This document shows positions 62,882-64,000 of a stretch of DNA of 64,000 bases, one piece after another (the stretch's first letter is position 1; every line of letters begins with the position of its first letter). This DNA comes from Paenibacillus tundrae (GTDB lineage Bacteria > Bacillota > Bacilli > Paenibacillales > Paenibacillaceae). Location of the stretch: the NCBI RefSeq assembly GCF_036884255.1, contig NZ_CP145605.1, positions 5,889,001 to 5,953,000 of the forward strand. The letters are read 5' to 3'. The position numbers were made by a program, and so were the translations under genes. The notes under the pieces are model-generated. The model saw nothing but the letters and a program-made list of their open reading frames with translations, was not told the origin of the DNA and searched no databases.

Positions 62882-63883
62882 ATGGAAATGCTCCAGGACT
62901 CATTTGGCAGAATACATGACTATATCCGTATTTCTGTTACGGACCGCTGTAATTTGCGTTGTGTATACTGCATGCCAGCCGAGGGCATGGAATTCGCCCC
63001 CCATGATGAAATTATGAGCTATGAAGAAATTGCTCAGGTACTTCGAGTGCTGGCTCCTATGGGTATGCGCAAAGTGCGCTTAACCGGCGGTGAACCATTA
63101 GTACGCAAAGACCTGCACAAGCTCGTCGCGATGATCTCCGCTATTGACGGAATTGAAGATATTGCTCTGACTACGAATGCATTGCTGCTGGACAAGCAGG
63201 CTCAGGCGCTGAAGGATGCTGGACTGAACCGAATTAATATCAGTCTGGATTCCTTGCGAGCTGACCGCTTCTCCATGATTACCCGTGGCGGTGATGTGAA
63301 CAAGGTGCTGAAAGGCATTGAGGCAGCGACCAACGTTGGGCTCGAACCGATTAAGCTGAATGTGGTACTGATGAAAGGCATTAATGACGATGAGATCAAG
63401 GACTTCATCGCGCTGACCCTTGACCAACCACTTCATGTTCGGTTCATCGAATACATGCCAATTGGTCATGCTTCCGACTCGTGGCGCAAATCCTATTTGC
63501 CGCTCGAAGCTGTGACCGATGTATGTGCAGAAGCCGGATGGTCGGTGGATCATACCGAAGGCCCTGCCGGGAACGGACCCTCACGAAACATGAAAATTGC
63601 AGGCTCACAAGGTACATTCGGATTGATTCATCCGGTAAGCGACCACTTCTGTGATAACTGCAATCGTCTCCGTCTGACCGCAGATGGGCATATCAAAGCC
63701 TGCTTATATTGGTCAGATGAGTATAATGTACGGCGCTTTGTCGATGACCCTGCGGCGATGGCTGCTCTTTTCCTCAAAGCACTCGGCACCAAACCCAAGA
63801 ACCATGAGATGGCGATGGCACTGGAACAAAAAATGCAAAGTCATACGCCAACAGCGAGACGGATGTCCCAGATTGGTGGGTAA
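62882..63883 (+). CDS. moaA: GTP 3',8-cyclase MoaA (molybdenum cofactor synthesis)
   Basis: 333 residues. Radical-SAM enzyme for the first step of molybdopterin synthesis. SAM cluster motif CNLRCVYC near residue 20, GGEPLVRKDL near 70, C-terminal cluster CDNCNRLRLTADGHIKACL near 255, and the terminal double glycine QIGG required for activity. ATG 62882 was chosen; the GTG at 62873 is also possible (AGAGGTG 5 nt upstream of it). Confidence 0.96.
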   Translation: MEMLQDSFGRIHDYIRISVTDRCNLRCVYCMPAEGMEFAPHDEIMSYEEIAQVLRVLAPMGMRKVRLTGGEPLVRKDLHKLVAMISAIDGIEDIALTTNALLLDKQAQALKDAGLNRINISLDSLRADRFSMITRGGDVNKVLKGIEAATNVGLEPIKLNVVLMKGINDDEIKDFIALTLDQPLHVRFIEYMPIGHASDSWRKSYLPLEAVTDVCAEAGWSVDHTEGPAGNGPSRNMKIAGSQGTFGLIHPVSDHFCDNCNRLRLTADGHIKACLYWSDEYNVRRFVDDPAAMAALFLKALGTKPKNHEMAMALEQKMQSHTPTARRMSQIGG

Positions 63884-64000
63884 GGGCTACAGATCGATAT
63901 CTGGAACACAGGGAGTTCAACCTGCTCCAAACATCTAAAGCTCGTATGTTGCATCCATCCAGTATTTCGAGCACATTGAGTACACTGAGCACATCGAGAG

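Noticed and set aside
63884..64000. Short GAGCACAT-type repeats at the window end
   Set aside because: Only about 30 bases of imperfect repetition are visible before the sequence stops; too little to call.
1..64000. tRNA or rRNA genes
   Set aside because: No tRNA cloverleaf with a TTCRANY arm or rRNA-like sequence was recognised anywhere in the window; a tRNAscan run would settle it.

Overview
The window looks like a chromosomal segment of a spore-forming, cobalamin-using Paenibacillus or a close relative (Bacillota). Support comes from the conserved order prfA-prmC-...-spoIIR-tsaC known from Bacillus, a Spo0E-like phosphatase gene, two S-layer-homology (SLH) surface proteins, AraC regulators with membrane sensor domains next to solute-binding lipoproteins, and G-rich Shine-Dalgarno sites with frequent TTG/GTG starts. 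No rRNA, tRNA, CRISPR array or complete insertion sequence was seen.

Layout. (1) 1-12.9 kb, minus strand: housekeeping genes. These are tsaC/sua5 (cut by the window edge and carrying an unusual N-terminal extension), spoIIR, two tandem SEDS (FtsW/RodA-type) genes, prmC, prfA, a VOC protein, a lipoprotein that appears to start at ATT, a SUKH-like protein, ychF and a GNAT acetyltransferase. The 1.5 kb between spoIIR and the SEDS genes is non-coding and full of repeats, including an 88-bp tandem array. (2) 13-19.6 kb: an AT-rich accessory segment. It holds a Spo0E-like gene, two paralogous HTH-TPR receptors of the RRNPP type, a 46-codon secreted pro-peptide gene overlapping the end of one receptor, and an LRR/SLH surface protein. 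The receptor-peptide pair is the best candidate for a cell-cell communication system and resembles the AloR/AloP family reported, to my knowledge, in Paenibacillus polymyxa. (3) 19.8-30.7 kb: isopentenyl-diphosphate isomerase type II, then a seven-gene overlapping carotenoid operon (three desaturase/oxidase paralogues, squalene/phytoene-type synthase, CruF-like hydratase, acyltransferase, glycosyltransferase). A B12-binding CarH-like light-responsive repressor lies just upstream. Matching AT-rich motifs at the carH and crt promoters look like its operators. (4) 30.9-38.7 kb: a PLD-family cardiolipin synthase-like protein, a TetR plus paired SMR exporter (YkkCD-like), a 46-aa membrane miniprotein, and a second TetR with an RND efflux pump. 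(5) 38.9-55.3 kb: a complete reductive pyrimidine-degradation locus. It contains a PucR regulator, dihydropyrimidinase, PreA/PreT dihydropyrimidine dehydrogenase, two different ureido-hydrolases, a class III aminotransferase and an NMT1-type ABC importer, with a divergent chemoreceptor. (6) 55.4-64 kb: an SLH-PAP2-phosphatase-PATR surface protein, an AraC-type sensor-regulator with an orphan sugar-type solute-binding lipoprotein, and moaA.

Two copies of a ~230-bp element with terminal inverted repeats and internal hairpins (20925-21155 and 62611-62838, opposite orientations) lie immediately upstream of idi and moaA, each pointing into the gene. They look like a MITE whose transcript would be highly structured.

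All calls come from reading sequence and motifs by eye; no database search was run.
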